Counted from the first letter of the stretch, positions 48,811-61,004 are shown. The stretch is 64,000 nucleotides of DNA from Apostichopus japonicus (GCF_037975245.1 NC_092581.1:7713501-7777500), one strand, 5' to 3'. Made by a program: numbers and translations. The notes: generated by a model not told the origin, from the sequence alone.

Positions 48811-50468
48811 TAGTGCTGTGCCGTTTACACGTTTAAACGTGTAAACGAACGAAACATCATTTAAACGTTTAATAAAACCTGATGAACGTTTAAACAAAAC
48901 TATGATATCAACTGAAAATTAAATTATTGGCAAAAATCGCGTATCAATTCCCGTGTTTATTTTGTCTACTACGCGAAATAACAACACAACTTACGATCAG
49001 TCAAATCATAAACCGCGAACGTAATCCTACTTTTGTCCTCCCCCCCCGATGTATCCGGCGATATGAATGGCTTAAACTTGAACGCTGTTATCCTTTTGTG
49101 AAAACTTACTGATTCGCGGCACAAGTGTACTTTATATCGAGCCGACAGCGGCGGCGCAGATAATCCAGTCAATGCATGTGCGATCAAAATTATTACAATC
49201 CCTGTCTATCACGTTGAACTCTCCCACCAGACAATACCGGGTCGAATACTCGACTTGGTAATAGTTGTTCAAATACATGATCAAAGGAAATGTATCGATT
49301 GGAGATCGTCAAAAAAACTCTGAAAATCAGTAGAGAAATTACCAATTGTGTACGAAAAGTAAGTTGATACACCTTTCAAATTTTACGAAAGATCCAGCAA
49401 AACACTTTCGAAAACTTCACGCGAAACTGGCATATCGTGCTAAATGCAACTAATGTCATGTAAACAAGGCTCTAGTACACCCATTTATGAATAAACCGTA
49501 AGACCACATCTGGTGTAAAGCGAGAAAAAAAAAGTATTTTCTAAAATTTCCAAAAATACGGAAAAAATAATGTCCTACCATAATTAAGTGTATAGCAAAT
49601 AGCCTAACCACCTCGTCGGTTACGGATCTCACGTAACTACAAAACACAACTAATTGTATTTTGCGAACTTGAGGTTTTCTACCGAGAACATGGAAATAAT
49701 GTTAAGCATTAGTTAATCATGCCGTGTGGTCTAAAACATATTTTATTACAAGGTTTACTTTCATAAAGATGGCCATAGCTTGATATCTTGTGCTGCGTGT
49801 ACGGTATGAATGTGTGCCTCGTGTATCATGGGGAATACTCCATGAAACGTTTCTTGGAAACGTGCCAAAATTTTTTACAAACAGGTGTTAGACAGGGGAT
49901 GAGCACACAGTTGTTTGGCAATGTACCTGGGAAAATTCTGAGCACATGTACAGTACCCTACCGTAGTATTTAAGTTTGGTTAAACAGTACTGCAGTTGTA
50001 AACTGATGTACTTTTAGTGCGCGCTATTCATTGTTAGGCAGTCTAGAAACGGGGCTTTGCCGAACGTTTTTTGTTTCATAATATCGAAGGTTCTGTAAGT
50101 TAAACTTTTTAAAGATTGTAAGACAGATTAAATCTCTTTTCATTTTATATCATAATACAGCTACTCTAACTTGTCATTTAAAATTTTTCATCAGCTTCGT
50201 GACAATTTAAATTAAAAAAGTTGTCAGTATTTTGCATCCTCAACTGCGAATTTTTTTATCGCCAGACACGCAAAAATTTCCTTTTCCTTTTCCGGGGTCT
50301 TCGCTCCACCAGGGCCCTAGGGCGGTCCCCTGGACCCCACGCCTTTATGCTCGCACGCTGCGCATGCTCGGCGTTTTTTTGCGATTTTCGCGAACGTTTA
50401 AACGTTTAAACGAACGAAAAATCGGCCGTTTAAACGTTTAGGTCTTTAAACGAAAACTCACAGCCCTA
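48811..50468. mobile_element. hAT-like non-autonomous element with AAACGTTT subterminal repeats
   Basis: A perfect 8-bp duplication ATTCTGTT (48803-48810 and 50469-50476) flanks ends TAGTGCTGTGCCGTTT and, inverted, TAGGGCTGTGAGTTTT. The TAG(G/T)GCTGTG end is characteristic of hAT elements. Both ends carry several GTTTAAACGTTT-like and AAACGAACGAAA motifs in opposite orientation (48826-48900 and 50391-50455). The interior (1.66 kb) has a GC-rich patch near 50290-50400 but no transposase. Confidence 0.85.
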
Positions 50469-50721
50469 ATTCTGTTAGCTTCATACCATTCAATCAGAGC
50501 ATCTAATTAGCTCCCATGTCCATTGACAAAAACAACAAGCTGCTAGAAAAGTTTTGGAACCTTCTTCATGTAACAAACATAAAACTTTTTTGGTAACGTT
50601 ACTTAAAAATAGCGGTATGCTGGTTTGTACTGCAGTCATATCATACAGCTGAAAAGCAAGGTCACTTCCACATGGTATGTACACTAAGTTACTGACTAAG
50701 CAAGGTCTAAGTTAAGAAAAA

Positions 50722-51001
50722 GGCAGTGGCTATTCTTACGACTAGTCGTAACAATTATTTATAAACTATTCTTACGACAAAGGCAAATTAAAGCGCAGTA
50801 AAGTAAATAAAGCAACTGCGCATGTAGTAGGGGTAACCCTAACCCTAAACATAACCATAAACCTCAATCCTAACCCTTACCCTAACCGGAAATTATTGTT
50901 ACTCCTCGTCGTAAAAATAGTACTCCTGGTCATGAAAATAGCAACTGTGCATGCGTAGTCGGAAATTATTCTTAGGACTAGTCGTAAGAATAGCCACTTT
51001 G
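50722..51001. mobile_element. small inverted-repeat element with interstitial telomere-like repeats
   Basis: AGTGGCTATTCTTACGACTA on the left is mirrored by TAGTCGTAAGAATAGCCACT on the right. TAAGAAAAA flanks both sides (50713-50721 and 51002-51010), a 9-bp duplication as in Mutator-like elements. The terminal three bases differ (GGC versus CAA inverted), so the exact end is uncertain. The centre (50832-50886) has CCCTAA-type repeats. No frame. Confidence 0.65.
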
Positions 51002-51514
51002 TAAGAAAAACTGAGTAAAGCAGACTTGGCCCTCCATAACCAAGTGTGGTAAAGTTGGAAAACAAACATTGTTAATGACAAAATTACAATTACCTGCGTA
51101 TCTTCTTGAATATTTACAAAAATACTGTGTGGCATACGATGGGAGTGGGCCTTAGCATATGATTTGCTAATGCCTAGTAAAGACCAAACTTAGTTAAGTT
51201 AAACCTAGGCTAACCTTAGGCCTAACCTAACTTGTTAAGCCGTAACGTAGACTACTTGTTAGGATAAGCTTTAGTTTAGGCCAATAAGTTCTATGGTCGT
51301 CTCATTTCGCAGATAAATACAAGGATTGCGCTAAAAAGCATTTCACGACATGCTAAAAATAAGATGGCTGCATTAAATGTCTTGTGAAATTCATGTTCTC
51401 ACCTGTTTTGCCATTTGAATACGACGTAGGATATTATTAAATCGTTAAAACAGGTTCTTCTTGGCCTAATACATAATTATGTAGCGGCGTCAGTTAAAAA
51501 CCAAGGCTACCGGA

Positions 51515-53466
51515 CACCGGTGTGAAGTTAGTTACTTATTCCGCATTCATCGTTAGACATTCGCGATAAGTGTCTGTGTTACTTATTCGATAATGGATTC
51601 GATATACCCCTTTGGAAAGCCGAATGCTTCCGAACGAGATTATCAAGATTTTGTCGTCGGAAAATTACATAATAGTGTGTTTTTCCAAAGATAATGAGAG
51701 TTTATCAATGGGTCATATTAACTCTGAAGACGATGTTGAAAATTACTACAATGCGTCTTTCCCGGTCCAAACAGTGCTAGACAAATTCACATAGCCACTA
51801 CACCATGGGCGGCGATCATGGGGGGGGGACGGGGGGACATATCCCCCCAATATTTTAGGTGGGGGGATAAAGTATCTAATATCCCCCCAATATTTGGTGG
51901 CATAGTTTTTTTTAGCATAGTTTTTTATGATATCGCTAGTAATTTCAAAATAGAAAATGCTTAGATGCAACTTACAAGGCCTGGGAAGTGCCATTTCCAC
52001 ATATCTGGGAGGCATATTCGGCCAAAATTTTCTTTTGCGCTTCGCGCCAACCTATGGTGGCGCTACGCTTAGATAGTTTGCCTACAAGCTTCGCCCCTCC
52101 CTGGCAAATCCCTCGCATGGCGCCTGTCTAACCGTGTCACAATTTGTTACTATATATAACCGAAAGTATAGTTTTTACTTTTTTTTCGAAATGAATACCT
52201 AGACGGACCGCATCCGTAATGAAATTTGGCTTGCCGATGAAAAAGGAAAATAGGGCTTTATATATATATATATATTTTAGGTGGGGATATACGGTATATC
52301 TAATAGTAACTAGTGCCCCCCCCCCCTCAATATTTGGTGGCATGATTTTTTTTTGTGGCTATAAATGGAAAATAATGCGTGAGATTATTTATCCAAATCA
52401 TATTTGGCGGTGGCTAAAACTTCATCCAACACATGCTGCATGAGGTAAAGGACTCTTCGTGGTCGTTTTTGTGATCACTGGCCGTATAGCATGTTGTCAC
52501 TCATGATTATTATCATAATGTCTGTACATCTCTTGTGTATGAGTGTAAGTACGTACAATCATATATATGATCCACATCGATATGGGTTCACTGGGTTTCC
52601 ATTTGGCGTACTTCCTACAAGATTTCTAACCTCAGGCGCGTAGCCAAGGGGGGGGGGGGGGTTGTAATTTTATAGTAGCCGTTATAAGAGGTTTTATATA
52701 TGTACACCAAGAAATTAACTGTGTCTGAATATTTGAAAATTCCTTGACCAACATTCTACATCATACTTCCCTATACTCGTGCAATTTTGACCGGTTTGTA
52801 AGGGGTTGAAGGTGGTTTTTCAATATTGGTTGTCCATAGATGAAATTGTGTGCAACATTATGGGTATGTTTTGAAGTGAATTTATTATTCAAATTCTGAA
52901 CAAATAATGGGCTTAAAACCTTGAAAAGTGGGGCTGACGGGTATTGTGGGGCGTTACGTAGAATAACCTACAAAAGCAATGATGGGCCACAGGAGATGCG
53001 ATGAGGTCGAACATGAAGTGTGACTGGTGACAATCTTGAAAAAGGTTATGAATAAAAAAAAACTATTGGGAAAAGCTTGGTTCTCAGGCAAAAGTGTACA
53101 TCTGGTTGGTCATTTTCAAGCCCGAGAAGTGCCATTTCCGGTGATCTGGGGGGGCTATTAAAACCAGAAATTTTCTTGTATGCTTCGCGCCAACCAATGG
53201 TGGCGCTCCGCTTTGATAGTAATTCGCTCGCACCCAAGCAAATGTCCCCCCCCCCCAATATTTGAAACAAATCGCCGCCCCTGCACTACACCGTCACTTA
53301 TTAGATGGTTTACGGGCCATAACAACTTTTGGCCCTAAATAAAGTTGATAATCTCGTTCGGAAGCATTCGGCTTTTCATAGGTGTATATCATGTGTACTA
53401 CTAGAGTTACTTTTTTGCTAATGTCGAACGAGGAACGCGGAATAAGTAACTAACTTCACACCGGTG
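51515..53466. mobile_element. long-inverted-repeat DNA transposon, interrupted
   Basis: TIR start CACCGGTGTGAAG, with 8-bp duplication CTACCGGA (51507-51514 and 53467-53474). The ends stay complementary for about 130 bases, including GTTAGTTACTTATTCCGC and GCCGAATGCTTCCGAACGAG, then AGATTATCAA. Without its insertion the element would be about 460 bp. It was split by the 51804-53283 element. The 60-residue frame at 51612-51794 has no recognisable domain. Confidence 0.8.
51804..53283. mobile_element. hAT-like element nested in the 51515-53466 element
   Basis: Ends CATGGGCGGCGAT and, inverted, CAGGGGCGGCGAT, with the perfect duplication CACTACAC (51796-51803 and 53284-53291). Inside are two copies of the family's 3' module (GAAGTGCCATTTCC at about 51985 and 53127; hairpin GCGCCAACCNATGGTGGCGC near 52045 and 53187) and two copies of a CAATATTTGGTGGCAT block (51887 and 52328). 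At least one more related element is therefore nested or recombined within it. G/C homopolymer runs are frequent. Confidence 0.8.
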
Positions 53467-53759
53467 CTACCGGACATTGAAATAACAAACGCTGTTGCCA
53501 CATAGGTATACCTAATTTCGGTTAAATATCTAAAAAAAAATGCTGCCAGTTGAGCAACTTGTCGTCAATTGGCCGCAAAATACCGTAAATATATGCTTTA
53601 CAGCGAACTTGCAACATATCGGTATTCGTCAACAAGTCTTAAATTCTTGTTATAAGAACATTTTTACTTTTAATCCCAAACCAAGTTAATCTTAAAGTGT
53701 CAAATGTTCATATTTATCTGAAATTTGGTCTGTGTTAGTTTTCGAAGCGATATCATGAA

Positions 53760-54345
53760 ACGAAACACGATATCCCAAGAAGGGAAGCTTGGACCAATCT
53801 AATATTTGATGTTTATGAGTACCACAATGAGTAGAAGAACTCCATTGTTTTGTGGGGAGGTCAAAGGTCACTTGGAGTCACCAGGGGCGAAATAGTCAAA
53901 ATCTCGTAAACACGATATCTAAAGGAGGTAAGCTTGGACCAATCTCATATTTCATAAGCAGGAGTACCACATTAAGGAGCAAAAGCCCATTGTTCATTGT
54001 AGAGGTCACAGTTCATTTGGGGTCACCAGGGGCCAAATTATGTGAACCTTCTAAACACGATATCTCAAGACAAAAAGCTTGGATCAAACTCGTATATCGT
54101 GTGTAGGAGTACCACATTGAGTTCAAGATCCCTCTTGTGTTTGGTGGAGATCCAAGTCCATTTGGGGTAACTAGAGGTCAAATTGTGAAAATTACCTTGG
54201 TAACACAATAACTCAAGAAGGGAAGGTTGGACGAATCTCATATTTAGTATGTAGTTGGTACACGTTCAGTACAAGATTTTATTGAGGTCAAAGGTCAGTT
54301 GGAGTCAGCAGACGCCAAATTGTGGAAATCTTGTTTTATAAGCTA
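53760..54345. repeat. about 137-bp tandem repeat, 4 copies
   Basis: GGTCAAAGGTCACTTGGAGTCACCAGGGG-type blocks recur near 53867, 54003, 54147 and 54288. In between are AAACACGATATCTNAAG, AAGCTTGGACCAATCTCATA and GAGTACCACATTGAG. A related fragment is near 56590-56650. The copies are strongly diverged. Confidence 0.85.
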
Positions 54346-55283
54346 CCGTATATCTCCCACAGACCAGCCTATGAGATAACATGTTCAATACGCCTCATAC
54401 GAATAGGAGGCTACTGGCAATTGGAAATTAGCTTATGGGCATCCGTAGAATCTAAAACTCAAAACTGAAAACTCGAACATATTTGCATTGGCTTCAACGT
54501 GCCGCTCGGAAGCCTTACTTTGCGTGCAAAAAGGTGTATTTTGTAGTACAGCGGTTCTATTGGACGTTTTCCGTCGTATTTATTTAAGGTTGGATGTGGT
54601 TTCGTTGTGACTAGGCAGCGTCTAGTTAGATTTTTTACTTTGGCCAATCTCAATGCGAAATAATTGTATTAAACGGTCTTAGTTTGGCAGTGAGTTTCAC
54701 GAGCTTTTGTCTGGATCGGCTGTTGATCTCAATTTGTGTAGTCTCTTCCACCAGTTTCAGCATATCTAGGCCTTAAAAGTAACGTTCGACTTTCGTCACG
54801 TTTATGATTATTGGACAATTAACTTAAACCTGGCTAGGCCTGTGAGTAATTTTATGTTGTCTATGCTAGCAACGGTTGGGTAGAATAGGGTTCGTCAACA
54901 CAACAACGTGAAGAATACTAGTCAGAATACCAATACACTTAAGATGGCAAAACATTCTCATTATGTCTTAAGGCATTTTTTCTACTGGATATTAGTCATA
55001 ATTCGCAAAGTATAGAAACATTTGAGACAAGTTTGCTGTTGTTTCCTGCTAGGATTTTAGGAAGATAGATGCTCTTAAAACCTCATCTTTTCATTGCGTA
55101 AAAGATCGCTTTGATTTAAGCAGTGTAATAATAGCGATATTGTTCGCGCATCAATCTGCAGTTAAAAGACAAGACAAATAATGTGTCAAATGTACGAAGT
55201 CGCGCTAATCGAGTAGCGGTTCAACGTAGCAGTAAGATACTGTATAGGCTTAGGACTCGCGCACACCTATCTACTGTATCTAA
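54346..55283. other. no gene seen
   Basis: Unremarkable AT-rich sequence between two repeats. A 64-residue minus frame (54459-54653) is not recognisable. Confidence 0.4.
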
Positions 55284-55291
55284 TATATACC

Positions 55292-56090
55292 CATGGGCGT
55301 CAACAGGTGGGGGACGGGGGGACATGTCCCCCCCCCCCCACTTTCAAAAGTGGAGGGGATATCATATCATTTGTCCCCCCCCCCCACTTTTCAGAGCAGT
55401 TATTAAAAAAATCACATGCATATGTGCGATTTTCTATCACAATTGCTGAGCTGATTCAAGTAGAATCTAACTTAAGAATCATTATCAATAAATTGCACTG
55501 GAAATTAGAACAGTGCTTGGCCCTTTATCCCCCTTCCTCCGATATTCACCCTCCCCGCTTCGTCCGAGACCTCTGATAAAAGTTTGTGCGATGTTTGAAC
55601 GATGCTTTAGAGTGTTTTGTGGAAGCACCCCTTCTCGCCAGAAATGGAATTCCCCTTGCCCTACACTGTGAATCAGAGAAAACAACGACGCATTTCAACT
55701 TGAAAACAAGTCGAAGACCCCACCAGGAAGGTAATACCATATATTTTAGGCCCTACAGACAGTATTCTGCCTGTATGCAGGATATTATATGATACCAAAC
55801 TACCGAAAATATTTCGTTTGAGATGGACGCTGTGTAATTCGTCTCCCTTGGTGTCAGAACGGCATCTTTCTACCAGTACTTTCTGTCGGAATTTAGTTTT
55901 GTGAGACAAAATTTCTCCTCACAGATCTGGTTCTGATGTAACTAAAAACGACTCAGGAAGGCCGTCTCCTGCAATCGAGGGGGTCTTATGTACCCAAAAT
56001 TTTCTGGTACGCTACGCGCCAACCAATGGTGGCGCTGCGCTTAGATAGTATAGTGTCCCCCTCACTTTCTGAAACCTGCTGACGCCCATG
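55292..56090. mobile_element. hAT-like non-autonomous element
   Basis: Ends CATGGGCGTCAACAGGT and, inverted, CATGGGCGTCAGCAGGT (16 of 17 identical), with the perfect 8-bp duplication TATATACC (55284-55291 and 56091-56098). The left subterminal region is GGGGACATGTCCCCC plus a C run. The 3' module with GCGCCAACCAATGGTGGCGC lies at about 56017-56036, some 55 bases before the right end. No transposase; overlapping short frames at 55485-55909 are unidentified. Confidence 0.88.
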
Positions 56091-56098
56091 TATATACC

Positions 56099-57245
56099 TA
56101 GTAATATAGGAGCCATAATGTAACAGAAGCCAAGCTATCTTCGTAGGTGTTTTTACAGACGTTTTATGTTTAATTATTTAAGACATTACAGTAGGCCTAG
56201 CTGCTTATTTATGATTCTGCGACATGTTTTACTTTGGTCAACACTCACTTTTGGTGGAAAAAAGTTTAAATTTGATACTGCAAAGAAACATGACTTTCCA
56301 ACGCGCAATTACGTAGCACCATGTATCTGCCTAAACTTTGTTCGTAGAAAGTATTGATGGTGCAGATCTGTACTTTGGAGAGTTAAACAAAAATCAAAGG
56401 CCTACTGGCGAGTGGAATTTGGCAAGTAGATGTTTAGTCACGGTCGCCAAATAGCGAGTACTTTAAAAATATTTGTCGATGCCTGAAAACTTTCAAAACA
56501 TGATATCTCATGGTAGAAATAATGAATACTGTTTATACATGGTATATGGATTTGCCATATTGAGATGTAAATCGTACCTCTAATACTTGGTGTGTGGATT
56601 CATAACATTGAGTACAATACCCCTCTTGTTTTTGGTGGAGGTGTGTATAGCCACGTATAGTAGACTGACCTGTGTTTATCATGCCATAGTGCTATTGCAA
56701 CAGCTACTTCTGGTTATACTAACAAGCAGAAGTCTAGTGCATTGAAGTCATCGAAACCTCAATGCATTTTGCATTCTCATTATTTTTAGACGTTTCTCTG
56801 CACTGTTTTTCATGTGTTTATCCGAAACAAACATAGTCAGTGAGGATAATGCAGCCTTTTTCGGAAGAGGGCTGGAGAGACAAGATATGTAACATTTGTA
56901 CCATGCAACAAGAAAAATTGGTCGAAGTAAAGCCTATAGTGACGTCACTTTTAATCATATCTTTGGTGGCAGTCCAAGAGAAAGTTACCACAGGACTACC
57001 CTTTAGATGTTGATGATCCGTTAGTTTTATATTGTTTCTAATATAACACGACCGTCTTTCTTCAAATTCATACTTGGAATGACATGCAGCTCGTACCGCT
57101 TATCCACCATATGTTTCCATACATTGCTAGCACGTATATATATACGTGTCGTTGAATCGAAGATGATGGTACGTGTAAGTACTTATTTCTGTATTTTTTA
57201 CAATGTTTAGAGCTTCTTATCAACCAGTGCAGTACGTGCTCCGGT
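56099..57245. other. no gene seen
   Basis: AT-rich. A fragment near 56590-56650 resembles the 53.8-kb repeat (ACATTGAGTACAATACCCCT). Nothing else recognised. Confidence 0.4.
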
Positions 57246-57450
57246 CCTAATGATCAGGGGCTTCAATGATGGGGGCAGGGGGACACGTCCCCCACTTTCA
57301 TAAGGGTGGGGCACAATATCCAAATGCCCCAGGTTTAGTGACTCGGGTATACGCCTATAGGCGCGGGCACTTCTAAATTATGAAATGTTTCTCACAAAAC
57401 CAGGCTGAGGGGATATGCCCCCCCCCCCCCACTACTGTCCGATTTGAACA
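57246..57450. mobile_element. degenerate hAT-like fragment
   Basis: ATCAGGGGCTTCAATGATGG then GGGACACGTCCCCCACTTTC resembles the left subterminal part of the 55292 element, and a C run precedes ACTACTGTCCG near 57440. No intact inverted ends or duplication were found. Confidence 0.5.
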
Positions 57451-58675
57451 ATATGTTGTTCAGTAGAGAAAAATAATTTCGCAAGTAATGTGTGTATTTG
57501 TACTGTGTATTCATTTTCTGCCATGTATTTGACAATGTGTTGATGTTTTCTTTTGTTGTTAAGCGCTATGTGATCATATTTGGAATAGCGCTATATCAAG
57601 CACTGTATTTATTTATATGTTGACGATCAAAATTTAGATATATAGTCGTGGTGCAATGGTGATAGAGTGCCCTCGAATTATCAAAAACATGCATTTCTCT
57701 CTGAATAGGCCTATTCATCGAAGAGAGAGAGAGGTTGAGTCATCCATGACCATCATATGCATATAGGGTTACAAATGTTCGATACTGTATATATTCACTA
57801 ATAACTTGTTTTAGTTTATATGTGAGGTTAAAAAGTGGGGTTACACACTAGTACCCATACTAGCATTGCATACCGTTTTAGGACAGAGGCTCAGCAACAC
57901 CACTTGTGGTACACTGATGGTCACTGTCCGACAAATTTCGACACAGGAACTCATTGTAGTATCACACTTTGTCATACATGTGTGAAACATAATCTCTGTG
58001 TGAAATAGAGGCGTATGTAATACAAGCAGAGGTCTACCTCCATCTACAAGGCAGAGGCTATGCACAGGCATTCAGAATTTACAGAATATATTTGTATCAC
58101 ATTTAAGTTATGTAACCCACAAGCTACACTATAGTGCTCATATAAACAGAATAAGTACACAAACCTATTGCTTGAAAGTTCTCGGAATCAAAGTTTTGAT
58201 ATCAACAGCAGGTCGTTGGTTAGGTGCGGCCCAGTCAATTGTTAACTCCTTATATCTGGCCCATTCATTTAAAATGGTTGCCAACCCCTGCATAGAGGTA
58301 TATTTGTATCATATATATGTTTTGTACCCCACAAGCTACACTGGTACTCAAATAAAACAAAACTTAGGTCCTACAATCATGCGAATGATAACTTCACTGT
58401 ACATGTAAGGTTGTAAGCCAATGAAATAAATGTTTGTTTTTGATCAGAGAACTCTGGGTTTAGTGTGAAGACCAAACACAGAGCAAGACATACAAAAAAT
58501 GGAAAACTCAACTGGATTGGATCAAAAGAAATTATAATTATCAATAACAAAAAATATACGGCTGATCTGGGCCCAGTCAAAGAATGAAATTAAATAACTT
58601 ACAGTCGTGAGGTTCGCACCCAAAAGTTAAAGTAAATACACTTAATTTAAAAGTTGATTCTGGTGGGTTGGCCGG
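57451..58675. other. no gene seen; small duplicated segment
   Basis: A roughly 70-bp segment with ATATTTGTATCA and CCACAAGCTACACT occurs at 58087-58140 and again at 58298-58355. No exon or RNA gene was recognised. Confidence 0.45.
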
Positions 58676-58985
58676 CTGGTGACATAAGTATTCCACGAAA
58701 TTAGATCTTCCACGACATCATATCTCCCACGACATCAGTATAGTTGCACATAATACAATAAAAGGTATCATGAATGTCTCCCACAAAATAGTATCCTTTA
58801 ATATATAAGAAATAGTGTCCCAGGATATCCTTTACAGTAAAATAATGTCCTTTATAAAAAATAGTGTCCTGGAATATCTTTTATAACAAATTAATATCCT
58901 TCGTAACAAATAGTGTCCCGGAATATCCCTTATAGTAAAATATTATCCTTTATTATAAATAGTGTCCCAGACTGTCAGTTGAATA
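58676..58985. repeat. about 55-bp AT-rich tandem repeat
   Basis: Units of roughly 55 bp, clearest in 58780-58980, are built on AATAGTGTCCCGGAATATCC, then TTTATAGTAAAATAATATCC. Earlier, more diverged pieces carry TCCCACGACATCA. Confidence 0.8.
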
Positions 58986-59398
58986 ACACGCCTTCCGTAA
59001 AATAATAAGGACTACAGTAACTTCTACTATGTAAATTCAGGTTTAAAACAAACTAACCAGTCATTGAAACTATATTTCTCCTCTTTTGCACTGCCTTCCT
59101 CAAATACTCATAGAAAACTCCTTATACCCCCACAAACCTCCTCTCTTTCTAAAATATAGACAGCACAGACCGAACTAGCCGTGAGGGCTAATTTCCAGGA
59201 CGAACAAGAAAGTTGCCTAGCAACCCAGAAGAGGTAGCAGTGTAAAGGTGTTAATCCACCCTTTTGCTGCCACAAGACAACATCCAGGGGTCCCGTTTGT
59301 CTTATTCCGTCTTTGTCTGTTTCTTGATCAAACTTCTGTCCTCATCCACCGTCTAGTCTACCATCCAGTGTCTTCATCCATCTGCCTGCTGTTAAATC

Positions 59399-60700
59399 TG
59401 TAAGAAAAAGGATAAGACAAACAGTTAAAACATATGAAATATATTACAAAATTCACCAACCCACCCGGGATCCCCTGTCTGTCTTCTTAGGGCGTGCTCA
59501 AGAGTCATAGTCCTCCCGCTTATTCATCCATCTCATTCCTCCTTCAGATCTGAAAGCACAAAACAAAAGAAAACAGTTGAAACATCAAACACATTGTGAA
59601 ACCCACCTATTCAGGGGTCCTGTCAGTCTTCTGCTTCTTCATCCATCTTCTGTCCCTTTCCACCGTCTCCAAGTGCCATGCAGCTTCTCCATCAATTTGC
59701 CTGCTGTCATATCTGAAAGAACAAGGTTAAGGAAACCATTTAAAACATGGCAAACACATTGTAAAACGCACCTGACCAGGGGTCCCGTTATTCTTCTTCA
59801 GACGATGTTCTGCTTCTTCATCCATATTCTGTCCTGTTCCACCCTCTCCAAGTACCTTCCAGCGTCTCTATCGATATGCCACCTATCACATCTGAAATAA
59901 AAAGGCTAAATAAAACAGTTAAAACATATCAAACACATTGTAAAACGCACCTATCCAGGGGACCCGTCATTCTTCTTCCGTCGTTGTTCTGCTTCTTCAT
60001 CCATCTTCTGTCTTGTTCCACCCTCTCCAAGTACCTTCCAGCGTCTCCATCGATCTGCCACCTATCACATCTGAAATAAAAAGGCTATAGAAAACAGTTA
60101 AAACATAGCAAACACATCGTAAAACGCACCTACCCAGCTGTCCTGTCAGTCTTCTTCCGTCGATGTTCTGCTTCTTCATCCATCTTCTGTCCTGTTCCAT
60201 CGTCTCCAAGTGCCGTCCAACTTCTCCATCGGTCTGCCCTCTGTCATATCTGAAAGGAAAAGGCTAGGGAAATTAGTTGTAATATATCAAACACATTGCA
60301 AACCGCACCTATCCAGGGGACCCGTCATTCTTCTTCAGTCGTTGTTCTGCTTCTTTATCCCTCTTCTGTCCTGTTCCAACCTCTCCAAGTGATTTCCAGC
60401 GACTCCATCGATCTGCTTGCTATAACATCTGAAATTACAAGGCTAAGGAAAACAGTTAAAACATATCAAACACATCGTAAAACGCACCTACCCAGCTGTC
60501 CTGTCAGTCTTCTTCCGTCGATGTTCTGCTTCTCCATCCATCTTCTGTCCTGTTCCATCGTCTCCAAGTGCCGTCCAACTTCTCCATCGGTCTGCCCGCT
60601 ATCATATCTGAAAGGAAAAGGCGAGGGAAATTAGTTATAATATATCAAACACATTGCAAAACGCACCTATCCAGGTCATTGTTCTGCTTCTTTATCCATC
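59399..60700 (-). repeat. tandem array of exon-like units, subfamily 1
   Basis: Units of about 180 bases, on the minus strand: pyrimidine tract, TTTCAG, a 120-base exon-like block, then GTGCGTTTTAC. Blocks: 59772-59891, 59951-60070, 60130-60249, 60309-60428 and 60488-60607 (all exactly 120 bases), a shortened 59607-59712 and a truncated one from 60667. Read in phase 2 (ends AG, next begins A), the blocks at 59951, 60130 and 60488 are fully open for 40 residues (CDRWQIDGDAGRYLERVEQ; QDRRWMKKQNNDGRRMTG). 59772 and 60309 have one TGA at the same codon. Two block types alternate, giving a dimer of about 358 bases. Whether these are real exons or satellite units is undecided. Confidence 0.75.
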
Positions 60701-60740
60701 TTCTGTCCTGTTCGACCTTCTCCAAGTGATTTCCATCTCA

Positions 60741-60845
60741 TTCTTAGATACCCTACATACGCTTAAAACCCCTACTCATGCATAGATACCCTACTCAGGC
60801 CTAGATACGCTACTGCGCTTAGATACCCTACTCACACTGAGTGGG
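60741..60845. repeat. short degenerate repeat of TAGATACCCTACT
   Basis: Four to five imperfect copies of TTAGATACCCTACTCA-like sequence at intervals of 20-30 bases, between the two exon-like arrays. A G-rich stretch follows (60840-60915). Confidence 0.7.
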
Positions 60846-60943
60846 TGGGTAGGAAGGTGAGGGGAGGGAAGGGGGACAATGGGAGGTGATGGGACGGTAC
60901 AGGAGGGGAGAAGAGTATATAAAAGTATAAAAAGTAAGTAAAC

Positions 60944-61004
60944 CTGGTTCCTCTCGTTCTTCCATCGATCTGCGGTCTAGGTCCTCATTCGCATTGTCAT
61001 CGTT
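60944..61004 (-). CDS. possible isolated exon between the two arrays
   Basis: On the minus strand GGGTTTCTTCTAG precedes a 61-base block open in one frame only (NDDNANEDLDRRSMEERE), followed by AACCAG|GTTTAC. The peptide is acidic and charged. It contains DRRSMEE-like sequence reminiscent of the subfamily 1 blocks (GATCGATGGA). Its end phase (1) does not join the open frame of subfamily 1, so it is speculative. Confidence 0.25.

Noticed and set aside
58676-59398. Terminal exon and poly(A) site of a gene containing the exon-like arrays
   Set aside because: A CTTACAG acceptor at about 59399 and an AATAAA on the minus strand near 58940 exist, but the frame hits a stop within about 13 codons and nothing ties it to a transcript.
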